NCBI GenBank assembly: GCA_015655485.1
Contig: JAATEZ010000291.1
Coordinates: forward strand, 1 to 10,682
Source: Lactobacillales bacterium
Lineage (GTDB): Bacteria > Bacillota > Bacilli > Lactobacillales > Vagococcaceae
Length of the DNA stretch: 10,682 bases
Direction: 5' to 3'
Part shown: piece by piece, positions 1 to 6,352 of the stretch
Layout of the letters: every line of letters starts with the position of its first letter
Position numbering within the stretch: the stretch's first letter is position 1
Notes under the pieces: generated by a model
The model's input: the letters and a program-made list of their open reading frames with translations, nothing else
The model's database searches: none
Told to the model about the DNA's origin: nothing
Made by a program: the position numbers and the translations under genes

Positions 1-1090
1 AGCTGTACCAACAGCAGCAAACATTGGTTACTATGCAAAAATTGTTGAAGAAAAATCTCTGTTAAGAAACTTGATTACTACAGCAACAAGCATTGTTGCA
101 AAGGGTTTTGAACAAGGAGAAGATGTTTCTGCGATATTAGATGATGCAGAAAGGCAAATCTTAGAGGTTTCTGAAAAACGTAATAGAAGTGGTTTTTTAT
201 CTATTGGTGAAGTATTGAATAATGCAATCGCTCAAATTGATCGCTTATACCAAAATAATGAAGATATAACTGGTTTACCAACTGGCTATCATGCTTTTGA
301 TAAAATGACAGCTGGGTTGCAACCTGAAGAATTAATTATTGTAGCAGCTAGACCAGCCGTAGGGAAGACTGCTTTTGCATTAAATATCGCTCAGAATATT
401 GGTACAAAAACAGATAAGTCTGTTGCGATATTTAGTCTGGAAATGGGAGCTGAGTCTTTAGTAAATAGAATGCTTTGTGCTGAAGGATCTATTGATGCGA
501 GTCATTTAAGGACAGGACAGCTTTCCGAAGATGAGTGGCAAAGTTTAATAATCGCAATGGGAAGCCTTTCAAAAGCTAATATTTATATTGATGATACTCC
601 TGGAATAAAAATTGCTGAAATTAGAGCAAAAAGCCGAAAATTAGCCCAGGAAAAGGGAAATTTAGGACTAATTTTGATTGATTATTTACAGTTGATTGAA
701 GGAACTGGTAGGGAAAATAGGCAGCAAGAAGTTTCAGAAATTTCAAGACAGTTAAAAAAACTGGCAAAAGAATTAAAAGTTCCTGTTATTGCTCTTTCTC
801 AATTATCTCGAGGTGTTGAACAACGTCAAGATAAACGGCCGGTTTTAAGTGATATAAGAGAATCGGGTTCCATTGAGCAAGACGCAGATATTGTTGCTTT
901 TTTGTATAGAGACGACTATTATGATCGTGAAAATAGCGATGAAGAAAATAATAACCATGATTCTTCAGATAATAATATTATTGAGGTAATTATTGAGAAA
1001 AATAGGAGCGGTGCAAGAGGAACTGTGGAGCTTTTATTTGTAAAAGAATATAATAAATTTTCTTCGCTATCAGCACGAACAGAGAATTAG
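1..1090 (+). CDS. dnaB: Replicative DNA helicase DnaB, 5'-truncated by the window edge
   Basis: This is the hexameric helicase that unwinds DNA ahead of the replication fork and recruits primase. The reading frame is open from base 2, so 362 codons are visible and roughly 90 N-terminal residues of a typical 450-460 aa DnaB lie outside the window. Reading starts in the conserved AVPTAANIGYYAKIV stretch of the N-terminal domain. Counting from the TTG codon at 71, the RecA-like domain shows the Walker A motif ARPAVGKT at about residues 93-100, the Walker B strand LILIDYLQL near 205, and the SQLSRGVEQR and SDIRESGSIEQDAD motifs near 245-275. The C-terminus ends in a typical SSLSART tail. The TTG at 71 is internal and not a real start. 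purA follows after 389 bp, the usual dnaB-purA order in Lactobacillales. No damage is seen. Confidence 0.97.
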   Translation, partial: AVPTAANIGYYAKIVEEKSLLRNLITTATSIVAKGFEQGEDVSAILDDAERQILEVSEKRNRSGFLSIGEVLNNAIAQIDRLYQNNEDITGLPTGYHAFDKMTAGLQPEELIIVAARPAVGKTAFALNIAQNIGTKTDKSVAIFSLEMGAESLVNRMLCAEGSIDASHLRTGQLSEDEWQSLIIAMGSLSKANIYIDDTPGIKIAEIRAKSRKLAQEKGNLGLILIDYLQLIEGTGRENRQQEVSEISRQLKKLAKELKVPVIALSQLSRGVEQRQDKRPVLSDIRESGSIEQDADIVAFLYRDDYYDRENSDEENNNHDSSDNNIIEVIIEKNRSGARGTVELLFVKEYNKFSSLSARTEN

Positions 1091-1140
1091 CTATGCAGTT
1101 ATTTTTCTTATGAATAAAAAAATTATATCTTCCACCTTTG

Positions 1141-1194
1141 TTAAGTGCTAAAAAATTTGAATAGTTCTCGTTAGTTTAATTTTTTGGTACTTGA
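1141..1194 (+). repeat. Imperfect inverted repeat downstream of dnaB
   Basis: Bases 1141-1157 pair with 1178-1194 over 17 positions, 14 of them Watson-Crick and three G-U on the + strand transcript, around a 20-nt loop. The stem is AT-rich, with a run of six A against six T. The next bases, GTATTTATTACT, are not a proper U-tract. It could be a weak or rho-assisted end of the dnaB transcript, or simply AT-rich chance structure. Confidence 0.35.
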
Positions 1195-1266
1195 GTATTT
1201 ATTACTAGCTCAGTAAAAAAATTGACAAAAGATTCATTCATTATTTTCTTCTGTTGCTTTTTTTTC

Positions 1267-1332
1267 AGAAAAGTATAGCTTAAAAAGTGATAAAATACTT
1301 TTCTACACGAAAAGTAAAATATATATTTTACT
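1267..1332. repeat. Inverted-repeat cluster: 10-bp arms plus a 20-bp perfect palindrome
   Basis: AGAAAAGTAT (1267-1276) is repeated inverted as ATACTTTTCT (1295-1304). Nine bases further on, AGTAAAATATATATTTTACT (1313-1332) is a perfect palindrome. The octamer GAAAAGTA occurs at 1268-1275 and 1309-1316 and inverted at 1296-1303, three copies in under 50 bp. All lie 85-150 bp upstream of the purA -35 box. A role as protein binding sites is inference; the AT bias makes some chance structure expected. Confidence 0.45.
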
Positions 1333-1416
1333 GTCAGAAAAAAAGGTATCATTTTTAATTATTTGGTTGTCTTATATCGTTAAAAAAAATGGCAGAATTA
1401 TTCATTCGATATTATA

Positions 1417-1445
1417 TTGATTGTTGTCGCAAAACTTGGTAGAAT
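1417..1445 (+). promoter_or_regulatory. purA promoter (sigma-A type)
   Basis: A -35 box TTGATT (1417-1422) and a -10 box TAGAAT (1440-1445) are separated by 17 bp. Transcription would begin near 1452, giving a short leader of about 28 nt. The ribosome binding site AAAGAGGTG lies at 1466-1474, five bases before the ATG. Confidence 0.75.
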
Positions 1446-1479
1446 AGCCTAGTGTGAGAATTATAAAAGAGGTGTTTGA

Positions 1480-2772
1480 ATGTCATCAGTTGTAGTAGTA
1501 GGAACTCAGTGGGGCGATGAAGGAAAAGGAAAAATCACAGATTTTTTAAGTGAAAATGCAGAGGTTATTGCTCGATATCAAGGTGGTGATAATGCAGGTC
1601 ATACGATAAAATTTGATGGAGTGACTTACAAACTGCATTTAATTCCTTCTGGTATTTTTTATAGAGAAAAAATTAGTGTCATTGGAAATGGCGTGGTGAT
1701 CAATCCGAAATCTTTAAAACAAGAATTACAGTATTTGAAGGAGCATCAAGTTTCTACAGAAAATTTGAGAATCTCTGATCGAGCGCACGTTATTTTACCG
1801 TATCATATAAAATTAGATCAATTACAAGAAGATGCCAAAGGTGATAAAAAAATAGGAACCACAATAAAAGGAATTGGACCAGCGTATATGGATAAAGCTG
1901 CTCGAGTTGGGATTCGTATAGCTGATTTATTAGATAAAGAAATTTTTGAAGAACGTTTACGGTATAACTTAAAAGATAAGAATCGTCAGTTTGTTAAAAT
2001 GTTTGATAGTGAACCAATTACATTTGAATCAATATTTGAAGAATATTATGAATATGGACAGCAAATAAAAAAATATGTAACAGATACTTCTGTTATATTA
2101 AATGATGCCTTAGATCACGGGAAAAGGGTATTATTTGAGGGTGCTCAGGGAGTTATGTTAGATATTGATCAAGGAACATATCCTTTTGTCACTTCGTCTA
2201 ATCCTGTTGCTGGAGGAGTTACGATTGGTAGTGGTGTTGGACCATCAAAAATAGATAAAGTAGTTGGGGTTTGCAAAGCCTATACTTCACGTGTGGGAGA
2301 CGGACCTTTTCCAACAGAATTATTTGATGAAGTTGGCAATAAAATTCGTGAAGTTGGTCGAGAATATGGTACAACCACTGGTCGGCCTAGACGAATCGGA
2401 TGGTTTGATAGTGTAGTTATGCGTCATTCTCGTCGAGTTTCTGGAATTACAAATTTAAGTTTAAACTCAATTGATGTATTAACCGGTTTAGATACGATAA
2501 AAATTTGTACAGCGTATGAATTGGATGGCAAAAAAATCTATTATTATCCTGCAAGCCTGAAAGATTTATCTCGTTGTGTCCCAATCTATGAAGAATTATC
2601 TGGTTGGAAAGAAGATATCACTGGATGTAAAAATTTAGAGGATTTACCTGAAGCTGCTCGTAATTATGTTCATAGAATTTCTGAGCTAGTTGGAGTTCGA
2701 ATTTCTACGTTTTCAGTTGGACCGGATAGAGCTCAAACTAATGTTCTAGAGAGTGTTTGGTCTCAGATTTAG
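1480..2772 (+). CDS. purA: Adenylosuccinate synthetase PurA
   Basis: This cytosolic enzyme joins IMP and aspartate using GTP to give adenylosuccinate, the first committed step from IMP to AMP. The 430 aa length is normal for bacterial PurA. Visible signatures are GTQWGDEGKGK at residues 8-18 (GTP loop, catalytic Asp13), GGDNAGHT at 35-42 (catalytic His41), GTTIKGIGP at 126-134 (IMP binding), EGAQG at 220-224, SSNPVAGG at 239-246, and the late loop TTTGRPRRIGW at 298-308. The ATG at 1480 is supported by the ribosome binding site at 1466-1474 and by the conserved N-terminus. It appears monocistronic, with a promoter at 1417-1445 and a strong terminator just after the stop. No convincing purine-repressor box was recognised upstream. 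Confidence 0.98.
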   Translation: MSSVVVVGTQWGDEGKGKITDFLSENAEVIARYQGGDNAGHTIKFDGVTYKLHLIPSGIFYREKISVIGNGVVINPKSLKQELQYLKEHQVSTENLRISDRAHVILPYHIKLDQLQEDAKGDKKIGTTIKGIGPAYMDKAARVGIRIADLLDKEIFEERLRYNLKDKNRQFVKMFDSEPITFESIFEEYYEYGQQIKKYVTDTSVILNDALDHGKRVLFEGAQGVMLDIDQGTYPFVTSSNPVAGGVTIGSGVGPSKIDKVVGVCKAYTSRVGDGPFPTELFDEVGNKIREVGREYGTTTGRPRRIGWFDSVVMRHSRRVSGITNLSLNSIDVLTGLDTIKICTAYELDGKKIYYYPASLKDLSRCVPIYEELSGWKEDITGCKNLEDLPEAARNYVHRISELVGVRISTFSVGPDRAQTNVLESVWSQI

Positions 2773-2778
2773 AAAAAG

Positions 2779-2813
2779 TAATCCAGTTTTCATTGAAAAC
2801 TGGATTATTTTTT
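2779..2813 (+). terminator. Rho-independent terminator of purA
   Basis: A perfect 13-bp stem (2779-2791 with 2795-2807) with a 3-nt loop is followed by six T (2808-2813), starting seven bases after the purA stop codon. This is a textbook intrinsic terminator. Confidence 0.93.
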
Positions 2814-2840
2814 GAATTTTTTTAAAAAACCATATATAAT
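2812..2840 (+). promoter_or_regulatory. degV promoter overlapping the purA terminator tail
   Basis: TTGAAT (2812-2817) and a perfect TATAAT (2835-2840) are 17 bp apart. The -35 box begins inside the T-run of the purA terminator. Transcription would begin near 2847, leaving an AT-rich leader of about 75 nt before degV. Confidence 0.7.
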
Positions 2841-2921
2841 AGAATAATTCTTAATAGTTATAATATTATTTACATTTCATTAAATGATATAAAAAGGACA
2901 ACAATTATTGGGGGAACAAAA

Positions 2922-3794
2922 ATGAATTATGTGTTAATGACGGATTCTTGTTGCGATTTGCCCTATAGATATTTAAGAGAAAGAAATATTGAGTTTGTTA
3001 ATACAATTGTTAATTTAGATGGTAAAGAATATATTGACGATTTAAGAGAGAACTTTGATTATGATTTTTTTTTAGAGCAATTAAAAAACGGAAAAATGCC
3101 TAAAACCTCTCAAGTAAATATTGGAATTTATTTGAAGGTATTTGAACCTTATATTGAAAAAAAAATTCCTCTGTTGTATTTAGCCTTTTCTTCAGGATTA
3201 AGTGGTTCCTACAATAATGCAGTTGCCGCGGTAAATGTATTAAAAGAAAAATATCAAGAACAAGCATTCATTACGATTGTAGATACAAAAGCAGCTTGTT
3301 TAGGAGAGGGTTTGCTTGTTATCAATGCGGCGGATTTAAGAGATAAGGGAAAAACTTTATCAGAAGTTGTTATATGGTTAGAGGAATACAAGATGAGATT
3401 ACAGTCTTGGGTTACTGTAGATGATTTGGAACATTTGGAAAGGGGCGGACGGATATCAAAAACTGCCGCTCGAGTTGGTAGCTTGGTTAATATCAAGCCA
3501 ATTATTCACGTAAATGGAGAAGGAAAACTTATTCCAGTCAGTAAAGTTAGAGGAAGAAAAAAATCTATTCAAAGAATTGTAAAGGAAACTGTGAAAGAAA
3601 TTAATGATCCCAAAGATCAACAAATATTAATTGCTTATGTGGGTGAAATTGAGGATGCAAAAAAAATAAAAAATGATTTGAATGACCAAATAGAAGTTCA
3701 GAAAATTGAAATAATGCCTATGGGGCCTACAATTGCTAGCCATACTGGGTATGGTGCATTGGCTATATTTTCATTTGGAAATAAGCGAAACTAA
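2922..3794 (+). CDS. DegV family fatty-acid-binding protein (FakB-like)
   Basis: DegV/FakB proteins bind one fatty acid in a buried pocket and present it to the kinase FakA, which makes acyl-phosphate for phospholipid synthesis. That is family knowledge; the partner kinase is not in this window. At 290 aa the length is typical. Seen in the protein: the N-terminal TDSCCDLP strand-turn (7-14), TSQ at 62-64, SSGLSGSYN at 90-98, DLEHLERGGRIS at 168-179, GSLVNIKPI at 186-194 and the C-terminal GPTIASHTGYG at 268-278, with the conserved His at 274. The start follows a GGGGGA ribosome binding site at 2910-2915, six bases before the ATG. The gene has its own promoter and terminator and so is probably a single-gene unit. 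Several FakB paralogues usually coexist, and the fatty acid preferred cannot be read from sequence. Confidence 0.92.
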   Translation: MNYVLMTDSCCDLPYRYLRERNIEFVNTIVNLDGKEYIDDLRENFDYDFFLEQLKNGKMPKTSQVNIGIYLKVFEPYIEKKIPLLYLAFSSGLSGSYNNAVAAVNVLKEKYQEQAFITIVDTKAACLGEGLLVINAADLRDKGKTLSEVVIWLEEYKMRLQSWVTVDDLEHLERGGRISKTAARVGSLVNIKPIIHVNGEGKLIPVSKVRGRKKSIQRIVKETVKEINDPKDQQILIAYVGEIEDAKKIKNDLNDQIEVQKIEIMPMGPTIASHTGYGALAIFSFGNKRN

Positions 3795-3829
3795 AACATT
3801 AAACATAAGTGCCAAATAGTGAGGTGCCT

Positions 3830-3881
3830 AGATGAACTCTAGCCCGATTGTTTTCATACAATCAGGCTAAAGTTCATTTTT
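3830..3881 (+). terminator. Long imperfect hairpin terminator after degV
   Basis: Bases 3832-3850 pair with 3859-3877, with 17 pairs and two C-A mismatches, around an 8-nt loop. The stem runs into TTTTTATTATTT. It lies 37 bp after the degV stop codon and is oriented to end degV transcripts. On the other strand there is no T-run, so it is unlikely to serve the minus-strand genes. Confidence 0.8.
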
Positions 3882-3882
3882 A

Positions 3883-4487
3883 TTATTTACATTTTTTCTT
3901 GGAAAGTTTTGATCAAGGAAGATATTCCTTTAAGTGTTCAGCTGTTAGAACAGAAAAATTGGATAGTTCTTCAAACAAGCATTGGAGGTATTTTGTACTA
4001 TCCGGTCTATTTTGCTCTGCTCTTTGAAGGATACTTAGAATATGATCAGATGTTTGCGCACCAATCAAACTAGTTGGAAACAGATAATTTTTTTCCCATC
4101 ACGAGCTCTTTTACCAAACGCCCACTTTGATTATTTGTGAATTCCAGTCGTCCATCTTTAAAGACTCACTCGCTCCATATCTGTCCAATTTTTACACATA
4201 TGTGCTGAATAGCTTTGTCGAGTTTTGATATTGATACTGCTGGAATCGTATCAATATAGGCATATATCTAATCGTCCAATGGCTTTAATTCTTTGAAGTC
4301 GCTTTTCTTGTGTTAGAGATTTTCAGTTTTGTTCTTTTTTGAAACATTCTTTGAACACGTTGATCACATGTGCAGTTGGATGCTCTGTTTCTCCCAGAAT
4401 TTTGGGCAAAGCTTCATGGAATTTCCTTCGGACATGCGCCTAACAACGAACTGGTATCACTTCCGAAAGGTGACCGCAGGCTATGCT
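3883..4487 (-). pseudogene. Decayed C-terminal fragment of an IS66-family transposase (TnpC)
   Basis: No intact ORF exists, but joining minus-strand frames gives a recognisable IS66 transposase end. From 4472 the frame reads HLSEVIPVRC, a stop, then AHVRRKFHEALP; the family has CWAHVRRKF, so the Trp codon became TAG (4440-4442). Next come TAHVINVFKECFKKEQ, a TGA at 4323-4325, and KSLTQEKRLQR. A shifted frame gives YIDTIPAVSISKLDKAIQH. Further shifts give NWTDMERV, then DGRLEFTNNQSGRLVKELV (4156-4100), then KNYLFPTSLIGAQTSDHIL and LQCLFEELSNF, ending EYLP, TGA (3913-3915), SKLSKKKCK and a final stop at 3883-3885. The Glu of the family motif NNxxER, probably the DDE glutamate, is Gly (4121-4123). 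About 200 of roughly 520 residues remain. No terminal inverted repeats or target duplication were identified. Confidence 0.88.
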
Positions 4488-4535
4488 TTAGAGCAGGTAT
4501 TTGTTATTCGGGGCTTAAGATTTTCCCTTATAATC

Positions 4536-6173
4536 TTAGTATGTTTTGGTTTTAAAGAGACTTGTCAATTGATTCTGAATATCTTGATTTTCTAGAAAAT
4601 CATCATACGTAATTTCTGCTCTATCAATTAATCCATTCGACGAAATAGCAATTATGCGATTTGCAAGAGTTTGTATAAATTGATGATCATGAGACGTAAA
4701 TAGAACAGATCCCTTAAATGCGATAAGACCATCATTTAATGCAGTGATTGATTCTAGGTCAAGATGATTAGTAGGATCATCCAGGATTAATACATTTGCT
4801 TTAGATAGCATCATTTTAGAAAGCATACATCGAACTTTTTCTCCACCAGATAATACATTGACCGGCTTCATAACTTCTTCACCTGAAAACAGCATTCTTC
4901 CTAAAAAACTACGTAAAAAGGTATTATCATTTTCTTCTTTTGAAGCATATTGTCGCAGCCAGTCCAAAATGTTTTGGTCATTGCTAGAAAATTCGTTAGA
5001 ACTATCTCTTGGTAAATATGCTCTTGTGGTTGTGATACCCCATCTGATTGACCCTGAATCCGGAGATAATTCACCAGTAATTAATTTTATTAAAGTAGTG
5101 GTTGCGATATCATTATCGGAAATAAAAGCTACTTTATCATCTTTATTTAATGTAAAAGAAATATTATCAAGAATTCTTTTACCATCTATAGTTTTTGAAA
5201 CATTTTCCACTTGTAATAAATCATTTCCAATTTCTCTTTCGGGTTTAAATCCAACAAAAGGATAACGCCTTGATGAAGGCGTTATATCATCAAGAGATAT
5301 TTTTTCTAACATTTTTTTTCTAGAGGTTGCTTGCTTAGACTTAGAAGCATTGGCACTAAATCTAGCGATAAAATCCTGTAATTCTTTGATTTGCTCTTCT
5401 TTTTTTGCGTTGTGGTCTGCAAGAAGTTTTGTTGCTAATTGACTAGATTCTAACCAAAAATCGTAATTCCCAACGTAAAGCTTAATTTTTCCAAAATCCA
5501 GGTCAGCCATATGAGTGCAAACTTTGTTTAAAAAATGGCGGTCATGAGAAACGATGATGACCGTGTTCTCAAAGTTTATAAGAAACTCTTCTAGCCAAGA
5601 AATGGATTGGGCATCCAGACCATTTGTTGGTTCATCAAGCAAAAGTACATCTGGTTTACCAAAAAGTGCTTGAGCTAATAATACCTTGATTTTCTGGCCG
5701 CTAGTTAGTTCACTCATTCTGAGAGAGTGAAGATTTTCTGGAATATTTAAGCCTTGAAGTAGCATAGAGGCCTCTGATTCAGCTTCCCATCCATTTAATT
5801 CAGCAAAATCTCCTTCCAACTCCGCAGCACGGATTCCATCTTTATCGGAGAAGTTTTCTTTTGCGTAGATGGCATCTTTTTCTTTCATGATTTCATATAA
5901 TCGTTTATGACCCATGATCACAGTTTCTAAGACTATTTGATTTTCATAATCAAAGTGGTTTTGTTTTAAAGTAGCTAACCGTTCATTAGGTGCAAGAGTT
6001 ACGGCACCTGTTGTGGGTTGGATATCTCCTTCTAAAATTTTTAAAAAGGTTGATTTACCAGCACCATTAGCACCAATTAAACCATAGCAGTTTCCTTGTG
6101 TAAATTTAATATTAACATCTTCAAAGAGTTTTCTATCTGGAAATTGTAGGCTTACATTTGTTACAGTAATCAT
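4536..6173 (-). CDS. ABC-F family ATPase, YkpA/YbiT type, with degenerate second ATP site
   Basis: ABC-F proteins are soluble tandem ATPases that act on the ribosome rather than in membrane transport. The best family fit is YkpA/YbiT (about 530-545 aa), whose exact role is poorly defined. Domain 1 has Walker A GANGAGKST (34-42), signature TSGQ (157-160), Walker B LLLDEPTNGLD (177-187) and switch SHDRHF (209-214). A charged linker (about 245-300) fits the P-site tRNA interaction motif. Domain 2 has the signature LSGGE (441-445) and switch SHDHQF, but the Walker A position reads ISDNDIATTT (351-360) without the lysine, and Walker B is LILDDPTNHLD with Asp for the catalytic Glu. The start has GAGG (6181-6184) seven bases upstream and a clear promoter. 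No transmembrane segments are present, so a transporter role is unlikely. An antibiotic-resistance role is not indicated. Confidence 0.93.
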   Translation of the reverse strand: MITVTNVSLQFPDRKLFEDVNIKFTQGNCYGLIGANGAGKSTFLKILEGDIQPTTGAVTLAPNERLATLKQNHFDYENQIVLETVIMGHKRLYEIMKEKDAIYAKENFSDKDGIRAAELEGDFAELNGWEAESEASMLLQGLNIPENLHSLRMSELTSGQKIKVLLAQALFGKPDVLLLDEPTNGLDAQSISWLEEFLINFENTVIIVSHDRHFLNKVCTHMADLDFGKIKLYVGNYDFWLESSQLATKLLADHNAKKEEQIKELQDFIARFSANASKSKQATSRKKMLEKISLDDITPSSRRYPFVGFKPEREIGNDLLQVENVSKTIDGKRILDNISFTLNKDDKVAFISDNDIATTTLIKLITGELSPDSGSIRWGITTTRAYLPRDSSNEFSSNDQNILDWLRQYASKEENDNTFLRSFLGRMLFSGEEVMKPVNVLSGGEKVRCMLSKMMLSKANVLILDDPTNHLDLESITALNDGLIAFKGSVLFTSHDHQFIQTLANRIIAISSNGLIDRAEITYDDFLENQDIQNQLTSLFKTKTY

Positions 6174-6229
6174 TTTTGATCCTCAATTCTTTTGAAATAT
6201 TATTCTACTAAATCTAGCAGTCTTATTGC

Positions 6230-6258
6230 ATTATATCGGTGTTCATCCTAAGTTTCAA
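6230..6258 (-). promoter_or_regulatory. Promoter of the ABC-F gene
   Basis: On the minus strand, TTGAAA (6258-6253) and a perfect TATAAT (6235-6230) are 17 bp apart. The expected transcription start is near 6223, about 50 nt before the ATG. Confidence 0.75.
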
Positions 6259-6280
6259 GTTTTTGCATAATTCTACTTAA

Positions 6281-6303
6281 ACATGACAATTAGTAAGGCA
6301 TGT
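6281..6303. promoter_or_regulatory. Candidate operator between lysR and the ABC-F gene
   Basis: ACATG (6281-6285) and CATGT (6299-6303) form a 5-bp inverted repeat with a 13-bp spacer. It covers the lysR -35 region and sits 23 bp upstream of the ABC-F -35 box. LysR-type regulators commonly autoregulate from such divergent gaps by binding spaced dyads. The short arms make this tentative. Confidence 0.35.
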
Positions 6304-6319
6304 GAAGAAATAAAATTAC

Positions 6320-6328
6320 TGATATAAT
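6320..6328 (+). promoter_or_regulatory. lysR promoter (extended -10)
   Basis: TGATATAAT at 6320-6328 is a perfect extended -10 (TGnTATAAT). The -35 region is weak; the best fit is TGTGAA at 6301-6306 with a 16-bp spacer. This design suits a low-level or activator-dependent promoter. The ribosome binding site AAGGAAGGTG follows at 6337-6346. Confidence 0.65.
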
Positions 6329-6352
6329 GTAAAAATAAGGAAGGTGAACATT

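Larger units (their letters stand above)
1091..1479. other. 389-bp AT-rich gap between dnaB and purA with several inverted repeats
   Basis: No credible gene lies here. What it holds: an imperfect 17-bp stem (1141-1157 with 1178-1194) with three G-U pairs and a 20-nt loop but no T-tract after it; a 10-bp inverted repeat (1267-1276 with 1295-1304); a perfect 20-bp palindrome at 1313-1332; and the purA promoter and ribosome binding site at the right end. A consensus TTGACA at 1222-1227 has no usable -10 box at the right distance. No clear rho-independent terminator for dnaB is visible, so how dnaB transcription ends is unresolved. Confidence 0.6.

Noticed and set aside
1222..1227. Consensus TTGACA -35 box in the dnaB-purA gap
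   Set aside because: No -10-like sequence lies 16-18 bp downstream, so no promoter can be supported.
1403..1410. Possible purine-repressor half site (CATTCGAT) near the purA promoter
   Set aside because: Only one weak CGA-type element is seen, without the paired, spaced partner needed for a PurR box.
3254..3496. Minus-strand frame of 80 codons inside degV
   Set aside because: It is the antisense shadow of conserved DegV motifs.
4516..4538. Seven-bp inverted repeat (TAAGATT/AATCTTA) at the ABC-F stop codon
   Set aside because: The stem is short and AT-only apart from one pair, and no T-run follows on the minus strand, so I do not call it a terminator.
4329..4595. Open + strand frame of 88 codons between degV and the ABC-F gene
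   Set aside because: It lies antisense to the IS66 remnant and the end of the ABC-F gene, has no ribosome binding site and resembles no known protein.
4858..5265. Open + strand frame of 135 codons inside the ABC-F gene
   Set aside because: It is the antisense shadow of a well-supported ABC-F coding sequence.
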